Shown: positions 21,950 through 34,576, counted from the first letter of the stretch. The stretch is 64,000 bases of DNA from Papaver somniferum (GCF_003573695.1 NC_039364.1:235035656-235099655), one strand, 5' to 3'. The notes: generated by a model not told the origin, from the sequence alone. A program made the numbers and translations.

Positions 21950-23430
21950 ACGAGCACTTCATCTCAGATGTAACAGTTTTCCATGATTCAACTATCAGTT
22001 AAAAGATAAAAGATGATATCGGAGTTGTATTATTCGAAAATAATAATGCTATTAAGGAAATATTTTTATGAAATAAGATCTTATAATAAGACCTTGACAT
22101 AAGGCATCAGAAATAAAGACTCCAATCAAGGAGCCTAGCTATCTGACTGTGGCGTGCACCCTAGTTCACATAAATCAAGAGGCAAGAATAAGACCTAACG
22201 CACGTCATAATTCGGAAGCTAGTGAAGCATGGCTCAAGTGAAAGCTACACCTACCCTGGAGCTTGAGTCATGGAGATTTGGGGTGAAATAAAAACCCATC
22301 CAGGAGAGACGCCTAAATCGAAAGATTAAGGTGACAAGGTCTCTCCTAAGGAGTGAAGAAATCGATCAAGGCGCCGAGGTACAAGGTTGAGTCAAGAGTG
22401 CTTAGGACGTCTGGAGCGTACCTGGCCATTCTTGACAAGTCTTGACTATGATGCACTCGGTCCGAAGAAACACCACTTAGGGTGCGGTCTTGTAACCATA
22501 AACCGTATTGGCGGAGGGATAAAAGGCTGTGACAACAACTGATTGTTGCATTACTGTATGGGAGGAGCCCACCCTAACCCGGTAGGGGTACGTCTCCTTG
22601 AAGGGTCCATCAGGGGGAATATAAGGATGACACCCTCCAATGGGGAGCTGAATTGAGTCAAAAAACGTAAATATTTTGATACTTTTTACTCACTAGAACA
22701 TTAGGACTTGTTATATTTACGCAACAATAAAACCTGAAGAGGCAATAATACAAGAAGACGATAAGGCGAGATCAATGGGTCACTACGCGAAAACGTAGGG
22801 ATGTCCTGCGATCTCGTCGCATAAACACAAAATAATATGCTAGGCAAAATAATACATTTAATTAGGAAGGATAAACAAGATCTCATGAGAAAAAGAATAT
22901 AAAGGATAATAATTATTGTTTTGCATGATGAATATGACTTGCGAATATAATCGCATAATAATAGGACAAAGAAAATTTCGCGTGATAACGCGAAGAAAAC
23001 AGCTGACTCAATAAATATAGAGATAAATATGTATGGCTTCAATCTACCATCTGGAATCGAATACCAGAGGCAAGTATGGGAATTCAAACATCTGGAAGGG
23101 TGTTATTCGCCCCCATATGTTAGACTTACACGTAAGAGATTTGTCATAAAAATTATCCCAAGTTAATTTCATTTGTTGGAAGATGAAGTCTTTATACAGG
23201 TATATAACAAGGAAAATATACAATAAAGGAGTACCAAATATTCAAAAAGATTACACTAAAAAAGTAGTTTTCAGAAGTTAGTATTCGTTGAACGAAGAAT
23301 TAATAAGAGCTTTACAAGTGCAACAAGATAGAAAAAATCTTCAAGAGCAGAGAAGTTACTTCTTGTCTACGTTAATCTCAGAACCTCCAGCTTCATATTC
23401 GTTATCTTCTTCATCAGTCTTCTCATATTA
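21950..23430. other. Tat-like 3' non-coding region
   Basis: No gene is supported. 22130-22650 is moderately GC-rich and block-structured, as often seen between integrase and the 3' end in Tat elements. The remainder is AT-rich and should include the 3' end of the antisense gene. Confidence 0.4.
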
Positions 23431-26003
23431 TTCATCTTCTCCTTTACTATTAGAGATATCAGAAGTTTCTTCATTAGGAGGAACATCAGCAAGCTTATGC
23501 TTTGAAAAATGAATGCCATTATCAGCACAGACCTTCCTAATTGCCTCATCACGAACGCGAATGGCATCCTTGCTATTGTTTGAAATGGTAATAGCAAATT
23601 GTTTCTTTAGCCTGCGATATTTAGAAGCGCGTGCGACAAACTTTGCCTCTAGATTTTTTCAGAAGTGATCTTTGATTCCAACTCCTGAATTTGATTGCGA
23701 AAATCATTCTCAACCACTGCAAAGAAAAAATGAGAAGGTTAATATCATTTACAAAAAATTGATCAACAAATAACAAATAGCGAGATGTAATGAATAACCT
23801 TCTTTATTGGAAATAATATCTTTAATCAAAGAGAAATGATCTGATTCAAGGCTAACATTCACAGCTAAGTCATTCCTAGCGTTATCTAAGACTCTAGCAG
23901 CCCAATCAAATTCTACGTCACTTTCTATGAGAAGTAGAAAACGAATCATGTTCCCTCGTTCAACAAGTGCGTTTTTATCACTTAAAGCTCCACCCAGTTT
24001 CCCTCGAACTTGAAGAATAGTATCTTGGAATTTCTTTAAAGCTTTAGCACCATTGAGAGTAACTTGATCCTTCTCAATGATAAGAGTGCTAACCTGTCTT
24101 GTAAAGTTTTATTTATCTCTTTCAATTCTATAAAGCTACGTCTAAAGCCATTACTATTAGATAAAGCACTCCTATGGTGAGTATTGAGATCTTGATACTT
24201 CGCCTTGAGTTCCCCCAAATAAAGGGCATCCAATTTGGTATCGTCAAATCTATTTAGGGATGCATTAAGATACTCTAAAAGAATATCACCATCAACAGGA
24301 TGAGGGAGAGAGCGAAATAAGGAAGTTGCCTCATCAGTAAGGCTGTAATTCTCTGCAGGAATAGATAATTACAGTAGAAGCGATAGACCTGAATGAACAA
24401 GGAAAGTAAAAGAAGTGGGATATTACGTACCAACTAATTGGCCATTCCTCTTATGAAGATCATATATCTTGTTTGTACAAGAAGAGACATCATATTCAAG
24501 TTGTTGGTTTCTCTTGCGAAGATTAGCAGCGTCATTCTCATGAGCGGAAACTTGAGACTTGAGTTCATTATTTTTAGCTGCAAGCTTGCAAAGCCTTCTT
24601 TCATAGTCTGAAGAAACAACATATGTTGAACGAGCTACCTGAGAGATTATTAAACAAACATGACAGACTTTCGCATGAGGCAACCTTAAGGAAGGTGCAA
24701 AAGTATAAGAAATTACCACAGAAGCAAGGGAATATTGGAAACTTGGGCTTAGAGATAAAGAATCTCTATGAAGTGAATCATCATCCAAGGTAGGAGCATC
24801 AATTATCTTCTCAAGGGTCTTACATGTGTTCGTCAAAGGATCATCTCCAATCGCTGTCATGGAATCAAAAAAGATACCAGATATCTGATCCATTGCAGAC
24901 TTAATAGTAGAATCTTCCCCGATAAGATTATCATCATCTTCTTCAATGGACTGAGATCTTGAAGAAGAAGAAGAAAGAACTTTTCTCTTTTTAGGAAGAT
25001 CCTTGGAAGAGGATTTTGAGGCAGTCTTCTTACTGCGAATTACACCTTTTCCTTTCGTATGGACCTCTTTAACAACTTCCCCTACGCAAATAATGAGAGA
25101 TAAGAAATAGAGGCAACAATATTGTTAAAATTAAACAAGAGATATTTCTTACTTCATTATTATGCAAAGATGACGTTCGGAATGATTTTCTAGCCTTTTT
25201 CGCTTGATCAGCCAGCTGGAATGAGAAAAATAGATAAGAAAGGTGGATAATCAAAGACAAAGGATAGAAATAAAAGTAATTAAAGGATGGCTTACCACTT
25301 TCTCTTCTTCGGACCATCTGAATACCCAAGGATCATAAGCGGGAAGCCCCTCAGGAAGGGGAAGGGCTAAACCATTTTCACCTCTGCCAGTTATGTATAG
25401 GCCATCTAAAACAATTGGGTATTCTGACCATCGCGTGTCATTTGACCAGTGAGCGGTCTTATTCGAAGGATCATGCCAATCGACATCTCGCATGACCCTT
25501 TTATCTTCAACTATACCATCTTTCCGTGATAAGCGAACTCCCCACTTAGACACACTTCTTGTCATGATGACAACTTCATAGTTATTGAAAAAATTCTCTA
25601 AGGTATAATCTGCAGGATCGATTTCTTCATCCCGATGATCAAGATTTCGCACTTCTACAAGATATTGAGATTCTAAACTTGCTGCGCGACGGGCATATTC
25701 AAGAGCTATTCTAATACTATCCCCAATAAGTTGAAATATGCCACGCGAAAAATCAGGGTGTGAGAGAATCACATAAAATAAGGGAATATTGGGATCATAA
25801 AGTGGAATAGGAAGACCCGCAAGAAGCTGTCCCATTGAGACGATAATCTTTTGGTCGTTCCATTCTTCAAGAGAAAACCATTCAGGTCCCAATTTGGACG
25901 AAGGTTTTGATCCAACAAGGATAGACAACGAAAAACCTCGTGAACCAAATTCATCTTTTAATCTATGAAATGCTTGTTTGTTCTTCCAACCGACTTCATG
26001 CAT
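23431..26003 (-). CDS. Antisense multi-exon ORF of the Tat-like element
   Basis: The minus strand opens at 26003 with about 236 codons to a donor at 25296 (GTG before GTAAGC). Further exon-like segments are 25215-25153, about 25081-24717, 24638-24431, about 24357-23790 and about 23660-23440, most with GT-AG ends. The first exon has no domain I can name (GPEWFSLEEWND, GLPIPLYDPNIPLF). The third carries PKKRKV (about 24978-24995), a classical nuclear-localisation motif, and a Ser/Glu/Asp stretch. Later exons are coiled-coil rich (KLAAKNNELKSQV). Tat-lineage elements are known to carry extra antisense ORFs encoding plant proteins of unclear function, and this fits. Exon phases do not all agree and at least one frameshift (near 24080) is likely, so it may be decayed. 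Confidence 0.6.
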
Positions 26004-26430
26004 ATTTTAGTATGGGAATGGAAAGATAGTGAAGAGATGATCAAAGGTGATCAGAAAAAACAAGATTAAAATGGAGGAAAGAAGATAAATATGGGAATGG
26101 TGAAATCAAAAGTACGGCAGCAAAAGGAAAATAGTTGCAGAAAAATAGAAGAGAGTCAAAAGAAGTATGAGGAGGAAGAAGGGGAGTAAATAAGATATTT
26201 ACCCTCGATTACCGAAAAAATCACCCATTAATGCGATGAATGAGAATGAACGGATCAAAAGAAGCGGTTATAAAGGACGTGTCAGCTAAAGAGTAGTCGA
26301 AAAGATACGCGTGGATTCTCACGCCTAAATCAGGGAAATATGTCAGTTGAAAAGAATACGAAAAGATGAGTGGGTGCGGCATTGTAAATTGAAATTTCTA
26401 ATATCGCTCTCTTTAAAAAGAAAACGACAT

Positions 26431-26444
26431 GAAAAGAGGAAAAA
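26431..26444 (+). other. Polypurine tract of the Tat-like element
   Basis: GAAAAGAGGAAAAA directly before the TG of the 3' LTR. It primes plus-strand DNA synthesis in retrotransposons. Confidence 0.75.
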
Positions 26445-26915
26445 TGTAGATACTAAATACCGCATGCCGGTTTGATATGTGAAATAGTGATTGTCAAGAC
26501 GAAGCGAAGACCATCGCACATAGCTTATTCAGGATGACACACTAGATGACATCGGATGAATCACGAGAAAGGTGTGATCATGCGATATTATAGAATACGT
26601 GCGAGAAGAGTCAATGTGAGCGTGCATTGACAATGCACGGCAGATCCGAAAATAAATGTTTTATTAGCTGTCATCCACTATGTAAACCCCTATATAAGGG
26701 GACCGAGCGACCTTGTAAGAGAGAGATCTTTTTGAGAGATTAGACTTTTAATTTAGGAGAGAGAAAGATTGTTTGTCCTCTAAGTTAGAGTTCATCTCAA
26801 TACTTGTAACCATATTGAAGGATTTTATGAATGAATACATGAATTGTAAGATGATTATTTGAATTTTTATTGAGATTTTGTTAATGGTGTGGTTGTAGGA
26901 TTTCCTGCAACTACA
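26445..26915 (+). repeat. Tat-like 3' LTR
   Basis: This is 471 bases, TGTAGATACT to GCAACTACA, followed by CTTGT, which pairs with CATGT at 14470-14474 as an imperfect duplication. Confidence 0.93.
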
Positions 26916-26920
26916 CTTGT

Positions 26921-27957
26921 TGACCCCACTTGATTCTAGATCATTTTCCTTTGATGACCTAAAATTTCAGGCGGCCTCGTCTGCTAAAATTTTGGCCCCG
27001 ACATAAATTTGTAGGTCCAATTGTTGAAAAATCTTCCATTTGAACCGAAAACTCAGCTAAAACTAAACAATCGTTCTTAACAGACCGAGAAAAATAGCCC
27101 TGTTAAAACCGCCTCTCAAAGTTTTTGTTTTTGTTGTTTTTTCCGGATCCCAGTGGATCCCGTCCCTCGAAAACCGTGCAGGAAATGGGCTGTGAGGGGC
27201 GGTTTTTTCTCTCGATTTTTCTTAATCTGTTAAGAATTTTTGAAAACTAAAAGGAAATGCGAGTCAAATGCGTTGGTTGTTGAAATCAAAAGTTGTCTTC
27301 TCTCTCACAACTTCAATTCCATTTCCAAGACCGACCAAAAAAAAAGAGTTCACTTAGTCATCAATTCAAAGCAATGATTTTCTCGTGACTCGTAAGTCTA
27401 CACTGACAATTTTCTTGTGTATTTTTATACGCCTGTATAAACCGTAGAAGAGTCCGGTCATAATCTATTTATAGTTTTGACTTTTTCAAATTAACACTAA
27501 TTGAACAAGGACATATTAGACATTAACAAAAATAGTGGATAAGAAGTTTCCATGAATTACTTCTTAATAACCATATTTTGTCATGTAGTTACATGCCTCA
27601 ATTCAATGACATAAATTCCAATTTAGCTAGATTTTTTTTTTCGGACGCAAAGAAAAAATTTATTAGATATTGGAGTTTGGAACCCGATTTTGCTTCTCTT
27701 CCTTTAAAAAGTCTATTAAATAATTTTTTGCATTCCTTTGTGAGATTCCGCACATTTTCCATGGTGCTGCTATAGTTTATTAATATTAGTATTATTTAAT
27801 TATTTAATTTTGTTAAATTACTTTTAAATTTTTATTATCGAAATAAATATCCAAAATTACAACTAAAAACAAGGTTTTCTGATCAAGGCATATTAAAATT
27901 GATTGAGGCTATAGGTAACAAAACAAAATAGGTTTATTAGGAAGTGAAAGCCAATGC
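26921..27957. other. Intergenic stretch between the Tat-like element and the LINE
   Basis: No gene is supported. It contains the foldback element at 27074-27236 and is otherwise AT-rich. It is the flank of the LINE 3' end. Confidence 0.5.
27074..27236. repeat. Foldback (MITE-like) element
   Basis: TTCTTAACAGA at the left end and TCTGTTAAGAA at the right are exact inverted repeats. The pairing continues imperfectly for about 45 bases (GAGAAAAAT, AAAACCGCC and their complements). The 163-bp size suits a MITE. No clear target duplication was found, so its superfamily is unknown. Confidence 0.5.
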
Positions 27958-28768
27958 TTTTTTTTTTTGATGGGAAAAGGGCTTTCATTAATTAGCAGAT
28001 TTACAAGTTCAGATTTGTCAAAAACATTAGAAATGATGCTAGTTTTTTTTTTTTTTGATTTAATTGAGAAGACATGTGCTAAAGGTTTTTAATCCTTGCG
28101 TCCTTGGCAATGTAGTTCTCAGCAGCAGAATTGTACATTTGAGCGACATATTTTACCTGAGCTTGAGGGAGATCCCTCAAAAAATTTCTAGCTTTCTTTA
28201 AAGTATTCTCAGCTTCCCGAGGGAAGTCTTTGCTTACCTCGTTGATGGTGTCCGCCAGACTTTTGCTGTCAGTGCAATCGAGACACTTGATAGTATGTTA
28301 TCATTTTACCAAGTAACAACTTTAAGTAAGGATTTTGATTCTGCTTGAAAAGCTGACGCTGCCCGGTCCGATTGTACTGATAATTGCATGAATGTCTCAT
28401 GATCTACGGAATATAGGATGAAAGCATATCCCATCATCGAATCGTCTTTCATGAAAGAGGAATCGATAAAGATAATCCAATCTGAGTTTACTTTAGACCA
28501 ATTTTGGCTGCTTGGGATATTTTTTTGGGGCGATAAAATCTTCTTGGTATTTGTTGACGGTGTGGAGTTTAGAAACCTGATGATTTGTTCTATTAGCTCA
28601 GTCGGGTCTGGGTTTTTTTTTCCGAATACCGTCGAGCATCTATATTTCCAAATGAACCAGAGAATGGTTGAGATTTTCCCTGTAATGCTATCCAGGTTTG
28701 GTTCCGTAATCCACCATTTAACCCAAGATATAATTGGGTCTAGTACTGTGACTTGAGTTTATGTTTCC
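27958..28768 (-). mobile_element. L1-type LINE, 3' part (RNase H and poly(A) tail)
   Basis: On the minus strand this holds the end of a LINE ORF2. An RNase H-like domain begins DWIIFIDSSFM and continues AAFQAESKSL-like (SAFQAESKSLL), CTDSKSLADTI and NSAAENYIAKDAR, with a frameshift near 28285. A 3' UTR and an A-run (T-run at 27958-27968) follow. Plant L1 elements carry such a C-terminal RNase H. The LINE is split at 28768 by the copia-type element and resumes at 48084. TTTCC occurs on both sides of that insertion. Confidence 0.85.
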
Positions 28769-31167
28769 TGTTAGAGCATTGCTCGGTCGAACTCGCATGG
28801 GTTGCTATCTCAAGCATGTTTGTCAATGTTAGTGATCAAAATTATAAGTCTTGATTTCTAGTCTATTATAGCTAAGTATCGGACTAGGATAGAAAGTGTA
28901 GTTGAGTTCAAGGACTTCATGGCGATTCATCATACAAGTAGAAAAACTACTCAAGGAACCGGTGGAACTTCTCGAAAAAAAGGTATGTGAAGACCTGAAA
29001 TTATATATCACTCAAAAGTCTATCTACTCTTTGTCCTACTCTTCGAGACAAGAAGTCGTATGCTATATATATAGACTTGATGATACACATTTGGTATTTC
29101 GAGCCGAGTATACCTCTCCTATCTATATCTCGAAATATGTGTTGGTAAGCGTTTTGCTTTAACCAAGTTTATCTTTTCCATCTGACGAAAGTCATGATAT
29201 GTTTCAATCATTTTGAAAATTGCTTTGACGAGAAATAGTGTAGAAACTATATAACGTCCTCTAAGAATGTTTCAATGATTGAAATGAGAGTTTATATTAC
29301 ATAATCAATGGTGGACATAAGCATTATTGTGGAAACACATTTATGTATAAGTCCTATTCCTTGAACCAAAGTTTGCGAACTTTTTTGATCAAGAGAACCG
29401 AAAGAATGGCGTGAGCCAAGTCCCCGATCTCAGTCCGCGAACTGCCGAACTATTTGCGTGAAGCTGAGTCCGCAAACCGGCAAAGTTCTCATTCCCGAGA
29501 ATTTCTGCTGGAGTTTTTAAACTCTTCCCGGTAACTTAAGTCCGCGAACCTAATCTGCGAACTTGAGAAGGTAATATATCGGAAGATGATTTCTGAACTT
29601 AAACTTAAAAAGACTAAGGAATGCAATTTTCAAACCGTGGATATAAAAGTTCATGAACCGATTCAAGTGAATCAAATCATATTTACTTCAATTGTTTCTT
29701 GTGTAGTACATAAGATTTCCTTGCAATTGAACAACTCTCTAACTAGTTCATTTGAAATCATTTGAACTAGTTATGGCGAAGAATAACATGGTTGATATGG
29801 AATGCTCATATGGCTAACCATTCGGTTAACTATTGTTGAACCAACAAGTGCACACGTTAGGGTACAGTTAAAAAACATAGAAGCGTGCATTGTTAATTGT
29901 GTATAAAAACCTAGGTTTTCTTTCTAACGGTTGAGAAATATTAGCTTGAATCTAAACCAGGTTTTCATCTAACTGTGGATATTGATTTCTTTGTTACCAA
30001 GGTAACTTAAATGCAAACCCTGATTTGAAAGACTATATAAGGGGAACTCTGGTATCTATGAAAAACTAATCCCCACACCTCACGTGTGATACTAGTTTGC
30101 GTACTAGAGTCGGTTCTCCTTTAACCTTTGGTTTTCTTCTTCTAAAACCAGGTTAACGACTTAAAGACTTCATTGGGATTGTGAAGCCAGACCGATACTA
30201 CTTTTATCGTAATTGTGTGATCTGATCTTGCATATTTTATCGTATGAGTACAATCAGATTGATTGGCTTGATATTGATATCTCCGATATGCAAGATATAA
30301 AAAGTAATCACAAGCATCTTCGTCTTATTCTTTGTGATTCCGCAACATGTTGTTTCGCTACCATACGATTAAGATTGTTATGAGGTGATTGACAACTCTA
30401 GGCTGTTCTTAAGGAATATCAGATCGGATTATCAATTGGTTCCTGTTAACCTTGATTATTATCAAAAGACTGAACAAAACTTTTAGGGTTTATCTGTGGG
30501 AGACAGATTGATTCTTTGATAGACTTGTATGTGTGAGACAGATTTGTTTATTGTCAAGTCTTCGACTTTGGGTCGTAGAAACTCTTAGTTGTGGGTGAGA
30601 TCAGCTAAGGGAATCAAGTGCGCAGTATCCTGCTGGGATCAGAGGTGTAGGGAGTACTACTGTACCTTGGATCAGTGGGAGACTGATTGAGGTTCAACTA
30701 CAGTCCACTCCGAAGTTATCTTGGAGTAGGCTAGTGTCTGTAGCGGCTTAATACAGTGTGTGTTCAATCTGGACTAGGTCCCGGGGTTTTCCTGCATTTG
30801 CAGTTTCCTCGTTAACAAAATTTCTGGTGTCTATGTTATTTCTATTTCCGCATTATATTTGTTTATAGAATTTAAATAATACAGGTTGTGCGTTTTATTC
30901 AATCAATTGGAAATCCGACCTTTGGTTGTTGATTGATATTGATTGATCCTTGGATATTGGTCTTTGGTACCATCCAAGTTATTCCTTGTATTTGATTAGA
31001 ACTTGCTATCTTGCTTGAGTAAATTAAATCAAGAGGAGAGATATAAACTCGTTGATATACTCTTCATTGATTGAGTCTTGTTGATTCTCTTAAAAGTATA
31101 TTCGAGTTTGTCCATACAGATTGGTAAGCGAAATATTGGGTGGTGTTGTTAGACCCCCGCTTTTTTA
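28769..31167 (+). repeat. Copia-type 5' LTR (2.4 kb)
   Basis: It starts TGTTAGAGCATTGCTCGG and ends in CCCCCGCTTTTTTA. It aligns along its full length with the two halves of the 3' LTR and with the reversed copy at 3785-6122. TATATAA at about 30034-30040 is the likely TATA box. Confidence 0.92.
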
Positions 31168-31169
31168 AT

Positions 31170-31181
31170 TGGTATCAGAGC
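31170..31181 (+). other. Primer-binding site (initiator tRNA-Met)
   Basis: TGGTATCAGAGC, two bases after the LTR end. It is complementary to the 3' end of plant initiator tRNA-Met. Confidence 0.9.
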
Positions 31182-31233
31182 AGGCAAACACGTTTAAGAC
31201 CTTACAAGTCTGTGTTTTTAGCGATCTGACTAT

Positions 31234-31899
31234 ATGGACCATAATGTCTCAATTGACGCCTCACCAGGTTTAAGAACCAATTGTAGGAAAAAGTCTGATA
31301 AACTGGTTACTCGTCAAAAAGGGTCGGATGAACAAATCCTGATCAACTATGGTCTTGTTGCAGAAATTGCACTTTTTAAGGATCTGTTTCCAGATAATTG
31401 TCCCTTGATGGATCCGAGTAACTTCAGTTGTTCCTCCTTAGATAATAGTCATAAATCAGATGTTAAACAACGATCAAATGTTGTGAAAATTCATATGACT
31501 AGGAACAACTCAGACAAACTTCAAAGTATTGGCCCGTGTTGGTGTTTTGATTCCTTCAATCACATTCAACAAGTTTATATGTCTTCTGAAAAGAGTCTGA
31601 ACGTTGTAAGTGATCCGTGTAAGAAAACTAAACAACTTTTTATTACTCTAAAAAGACATAAAAAACTATCAGGAAATTCTAAACAGAAAAATATTGATAC
31701 TGTGGGTACCTCTGCTTTAAGTCCTATATCTCTCTTTAAATGGGTTCTTGACAGAAGATGTAGTTTTCTATTACATATGATAGGCGAATCTCCAAGGTAT
31801 GTGTTTTCTATCAACAATAAAGGTGAAAGAGATTCTACGGCCAAACAAAAAGACAATTTCAAAATTTGTGCAAGTTTTGTTGTTTTCTTTCACAAGTAG
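31234..31899 (+). CDS. Unrecognised ORF in the copia-type element
   Basis: A 221-codon frame opens 53 bases after the primer site, where an element's first gene would start. The product is basic and Ser/Lys rich, with no zinc knuckle, protease or other motif I recognise (for example NYGLVAEIALFKDLFP and GPCWCFDSFNHIQQVY). Downstream traces at 31996-32202 could be later parts in shifted frames. It may be a decayed or unusual gag-like protein or a captured sequence. Confidence 0.4.
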   Translation: MDHNVSIDASPGLRTNCRKKSDKLVTRQKGSDEQILINYGLVAEIALFKDLFPDNCPLMDPSNFSCSSLDNSHKSDVKQRSNVVKIHMTRNNSDKLQSIGPCWCFDSFNHIQQVYMSSEKSLNVVSDPCKKTKQLFITLKRHKKLSGNSKQKNIDTVGTSALSPISLFKWVLDRRCSFLLHMIGESPRYVFSINNKGERDSTAKQKDNFKICASFVVFFHK

Positions 31900-32522
31900 A
31901 ACCAGGAAATTTTGATGAAACTCTGAACGATTCCATTAGGATGAATGCAATGCATGAAGATTTAAGTCAAATTCAAAGACAAGACGTGTGGGTTCATGTA
32001 CCATGTCTTTCAAATATTATTGGTTTGGGTATCCAAGAATAAGTTTGACACAACTGTCAGAAACAATGGCAAACTTGTCTCTCAAGGATATTCACGGATT
32101 GGAAAATTTGTGGTTGACGAAACCTTTGTTTCGGTGAGATACCCTTTGTCCTCTCAGCTTTTGTCAGTTCATACTTGTTTTCTTAAGGACAAGATGTTTT
32201 GAATGGATAATCGTCATAGGTCCTATGAGACGAGTATTTCCAAAATCAAAAGGAGGAGGATTTCTGCTCACACAACAAACCTTGAAAATTCACGATGTGA
32301 TAAACAAGGAGAGCTTTTGGCTCACAATGTCTCTATCTAAATCCATAGACGTTCGCATCCTCATCTTTAACTTGAGAAAATGGGATTTTGCGTTTGCTTG
32401 GCCCAAATAGTTTGTTTTTTTTGTAAATATAAAAAAAAGGGAAAGTTTTGTTTAAAACTATATAAATAATCTTTAAAAACTACAAAAGTCTTGTTGTCTA
32501 GGGTTTTAATCGCTCGTAGACG

Positions 32523-32981
32523 TTGTGTTATTTTCCAAAAGGATATTGTCTCATGACTCCTGTAAGTAGAGGCATCACAAGCAGGAATGCAGTTGAAGCA
32601 GCCAACGTACGTCGGTGTACAAGAATTTCCTCCACAAGAAAGAAAAATGTGAAGGTTGAAATTAATGGCAAAAGTCCTTCCTCAAACTGGTTCTTGTCTT
32701 TTTATCAACGTGATGTTAACTTCAGGAACCTGGTAAAAGAATTCATCAGCAAAAGAAACGATTTAAAATCCCAAATCGCTTCGTCTTTGGGAGAGATAAT
32801 TCACTATGAACAAATCTTGTCTCTTAGAACGAACACCGTACATAAACTGAAAAGAGAACTTAGTAAGTTGATAGTTTTTTCCAAAGATATTGAGGAATTG
32901 AATGATCCCATCATCAATGGTTTTTTCAATAACAAAAAAGAATTCTCTGAAGAGGCCATGGGAAAACTTCTTGTTGCCTAG
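32523..32981 (+). CDS. Unrecognised coiled-coil ORF in the copia-type element
   Basis: A 152-codon frame has a basic N-terminus (RRCTRISSTRKKNVKVE) and a helical, heptad-like stretch (RNLVKEFISKRNDLKSQI to IVFSKDIEELNDPI). Its position in the middle of a pol-less internal region resembles the extra or tail ORFs of long-LTR copia elements. I do not recognise the family. Confidence 0.4.
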   Translation: MCYFPKGYCLMTPVSRGITSRNAVEAANVRRCTRISSTRKKNVKVEINGKSPSSNWFLSFYQRDVNFRNLVKEFISKRNDLKSQIASSLGEIIHYEQILSLRTNTVHKLKRELSKLIVFSKDIEELNDPIINGFFNNKKEFSEEAMGKLLVA

Positions 32982-33419
32982 TATGTCTTCTTTTATGGAA
33001 AAATAACTAGTGCTTTGTATAGCAATGATTGTGACTACACATAGATATTATTTTTCATCTTCTTTTTAGGTTTATTGATTTATATTCTAAAACTGTTTGG
33101 AGGATGATATTTTGCAGTATTAATCTTTATGATTTGTTATATTGCAATTTGTTATGGGATATTGGTGTTTACGTCCGTGAAATATGTTTGTCCCATGCTT
33201 TGTAAAAAGTAATGTCGTTCGTGATCGGTATTCACATATTGATAAAATAATGAATGGACTTTTGATAAATAAAAAAGTTAAGCCTATATTGTCAAATGTT
33301 TGATGGAAGATAGGTTAAAATCTTTTGTTTTCAAGGATTATATCTATTAAATATCGTTATGCAAATAGTGATGGAATATATAATGAATCCTTGTGTATTC
33401 CGCAGTATTGATCATCCCT

Positions 33420-33830
33420 GATCCATATCTTATGTATTACTGTGAGGCTCCGTAATGTATCTTATGTTGATCACTATATAACCAAGTTGTTTTAGATTAG
33501 TTGTTGTTCCGTGAGATATGTTATGTCGAGCATATTAAACTAAATTAATCATCTCGTTTGGTTATTTAGTTATTGCTCCGTAAGTTTTCTTATGTCGAGC
33601 AAAACAAATAACAATTAAATTGATTACTTTTGTGATTAGTTTGGTTGTGTATTCCAATTAGATTAATTATGGGTTCTCTTGTAATTAGTCTAGTTCAGTA
33701 TTTTTATGTCTCCATAAGTTCTCTTATGTTGAGCATAATCGATTGCATTGATCACTTTTTTTGGTTAAATTGATTGTGTATTCTGATTAAATTAATCATG
33801 GGTTTACTTGTGATTAATTTGATTGATTTT
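33420..33830 (+). repeat. Degenerate tandem repeats near the copia-type 3' end
   Basis: Motifs such as TCCGTAAGTTTTCTTATG, TCGAGCA and GATTAATTATGG recur three to four times at about 100-130-base spacing with many changes. Non-coding. Confidence 0.55.
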
Positions 33831-34576
33831 TTGGATATAGGAAATCCTTCTTATGGTTTTTGGTGTCCAATAAAAAATCCTTCTTTTCTTTCGAAAATAA
33901 GGTCGCTCTTGTTGTTCCTTTGGGAATGATATCTAATGGGGGAGAGTTCTTTTGAACTTGTGCTTAATGGTCATATCTTGAGGGGTGTGCGGCTGTGGAA
34001 TTTAGAGGGGTTATCTCGTATCTTTAAACTCCTTGATGGATGCATTTTTCTTCGGCTTTATGATTGCATCTAAATTAGTTGGTATGTATTTTTTCTTTTA
34101 GTCATGAAATGTCTCTCTCGGAAATTTCGTTATGATCCCGTTCTTGTACCTTTGCCAATTTTATTGACAAAAAGGAGGAGAATTAATATGTAGTTCACAC
34201 TACAAATACATATGGTTTTCAGATCATTGTGTAACGGGGAGTGGTTTCCATTTGAGATGGAGTATTGACTAAGGGGGAGTGATACATATCACCATAATAT
34301 TATTGTTGAAGTTGTGGTACAATTGAACTTTGACATTGTGTAATAATACTATGACATTGTATAACAATGATCGAGAACTACGTTTTCTCATTCTTATATC
34401 TATGGATCTTCAATAACAGTGATGCTAAACTTACAACCTTTGGGATCATTGGAGTACTTGGAAGTGACGAAGATTTCGAGGAATGTTGAAGATTAGACAT
34501 GTGAAATAGGATCTACTAAAGTTTCTTTATCTTTTTTGTATTCCATATGTATTGATAGTTTTGTCACTAAAATTGA

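Larger units (their letters stand above)
14475..26915 (+). mobile_element. Tat-like Ty3/gypsy retrotransposon carrying a genic insert
   Basis: Two LTRs (14475-14944 and 26445-26915) are about 95% alike by eye, both start TG and end CA. CATGT before the left one and CTTGT after the right one fit a 5-bp duplication with one change. In order the element holds a primer site, a gag region, a 4.1-kb block of host-like genes, a protease joined directly to the integrase C-terminus, non-coding sequence, an antisense spliced gene, a purine tract and the 3' LTR. RT, RNase H and the integrase core are missing, so it is non-autonomous. The Tat assignment rests on the gag knuckle (YCDYHNFHGHTTNNC), the protease ILIDPGSSVDILF and the antisense gene, a known Tat trait. 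Confidence 0.88.
31900..34576. other. Remaining copia-type internal region
   Basis: Apart from the ORF at 32523 and the repeats, no coding signal was found. 33840-34580 is the T/G-rich run-up to the polypurine tract. Confidence 0.45.

Noticed and set aside
28418..28756. A 112-codon plus-strand frame
   Set aside because: The minus strand of the same bases encodes the LINE RNase H region, so this is an antisense shadow.
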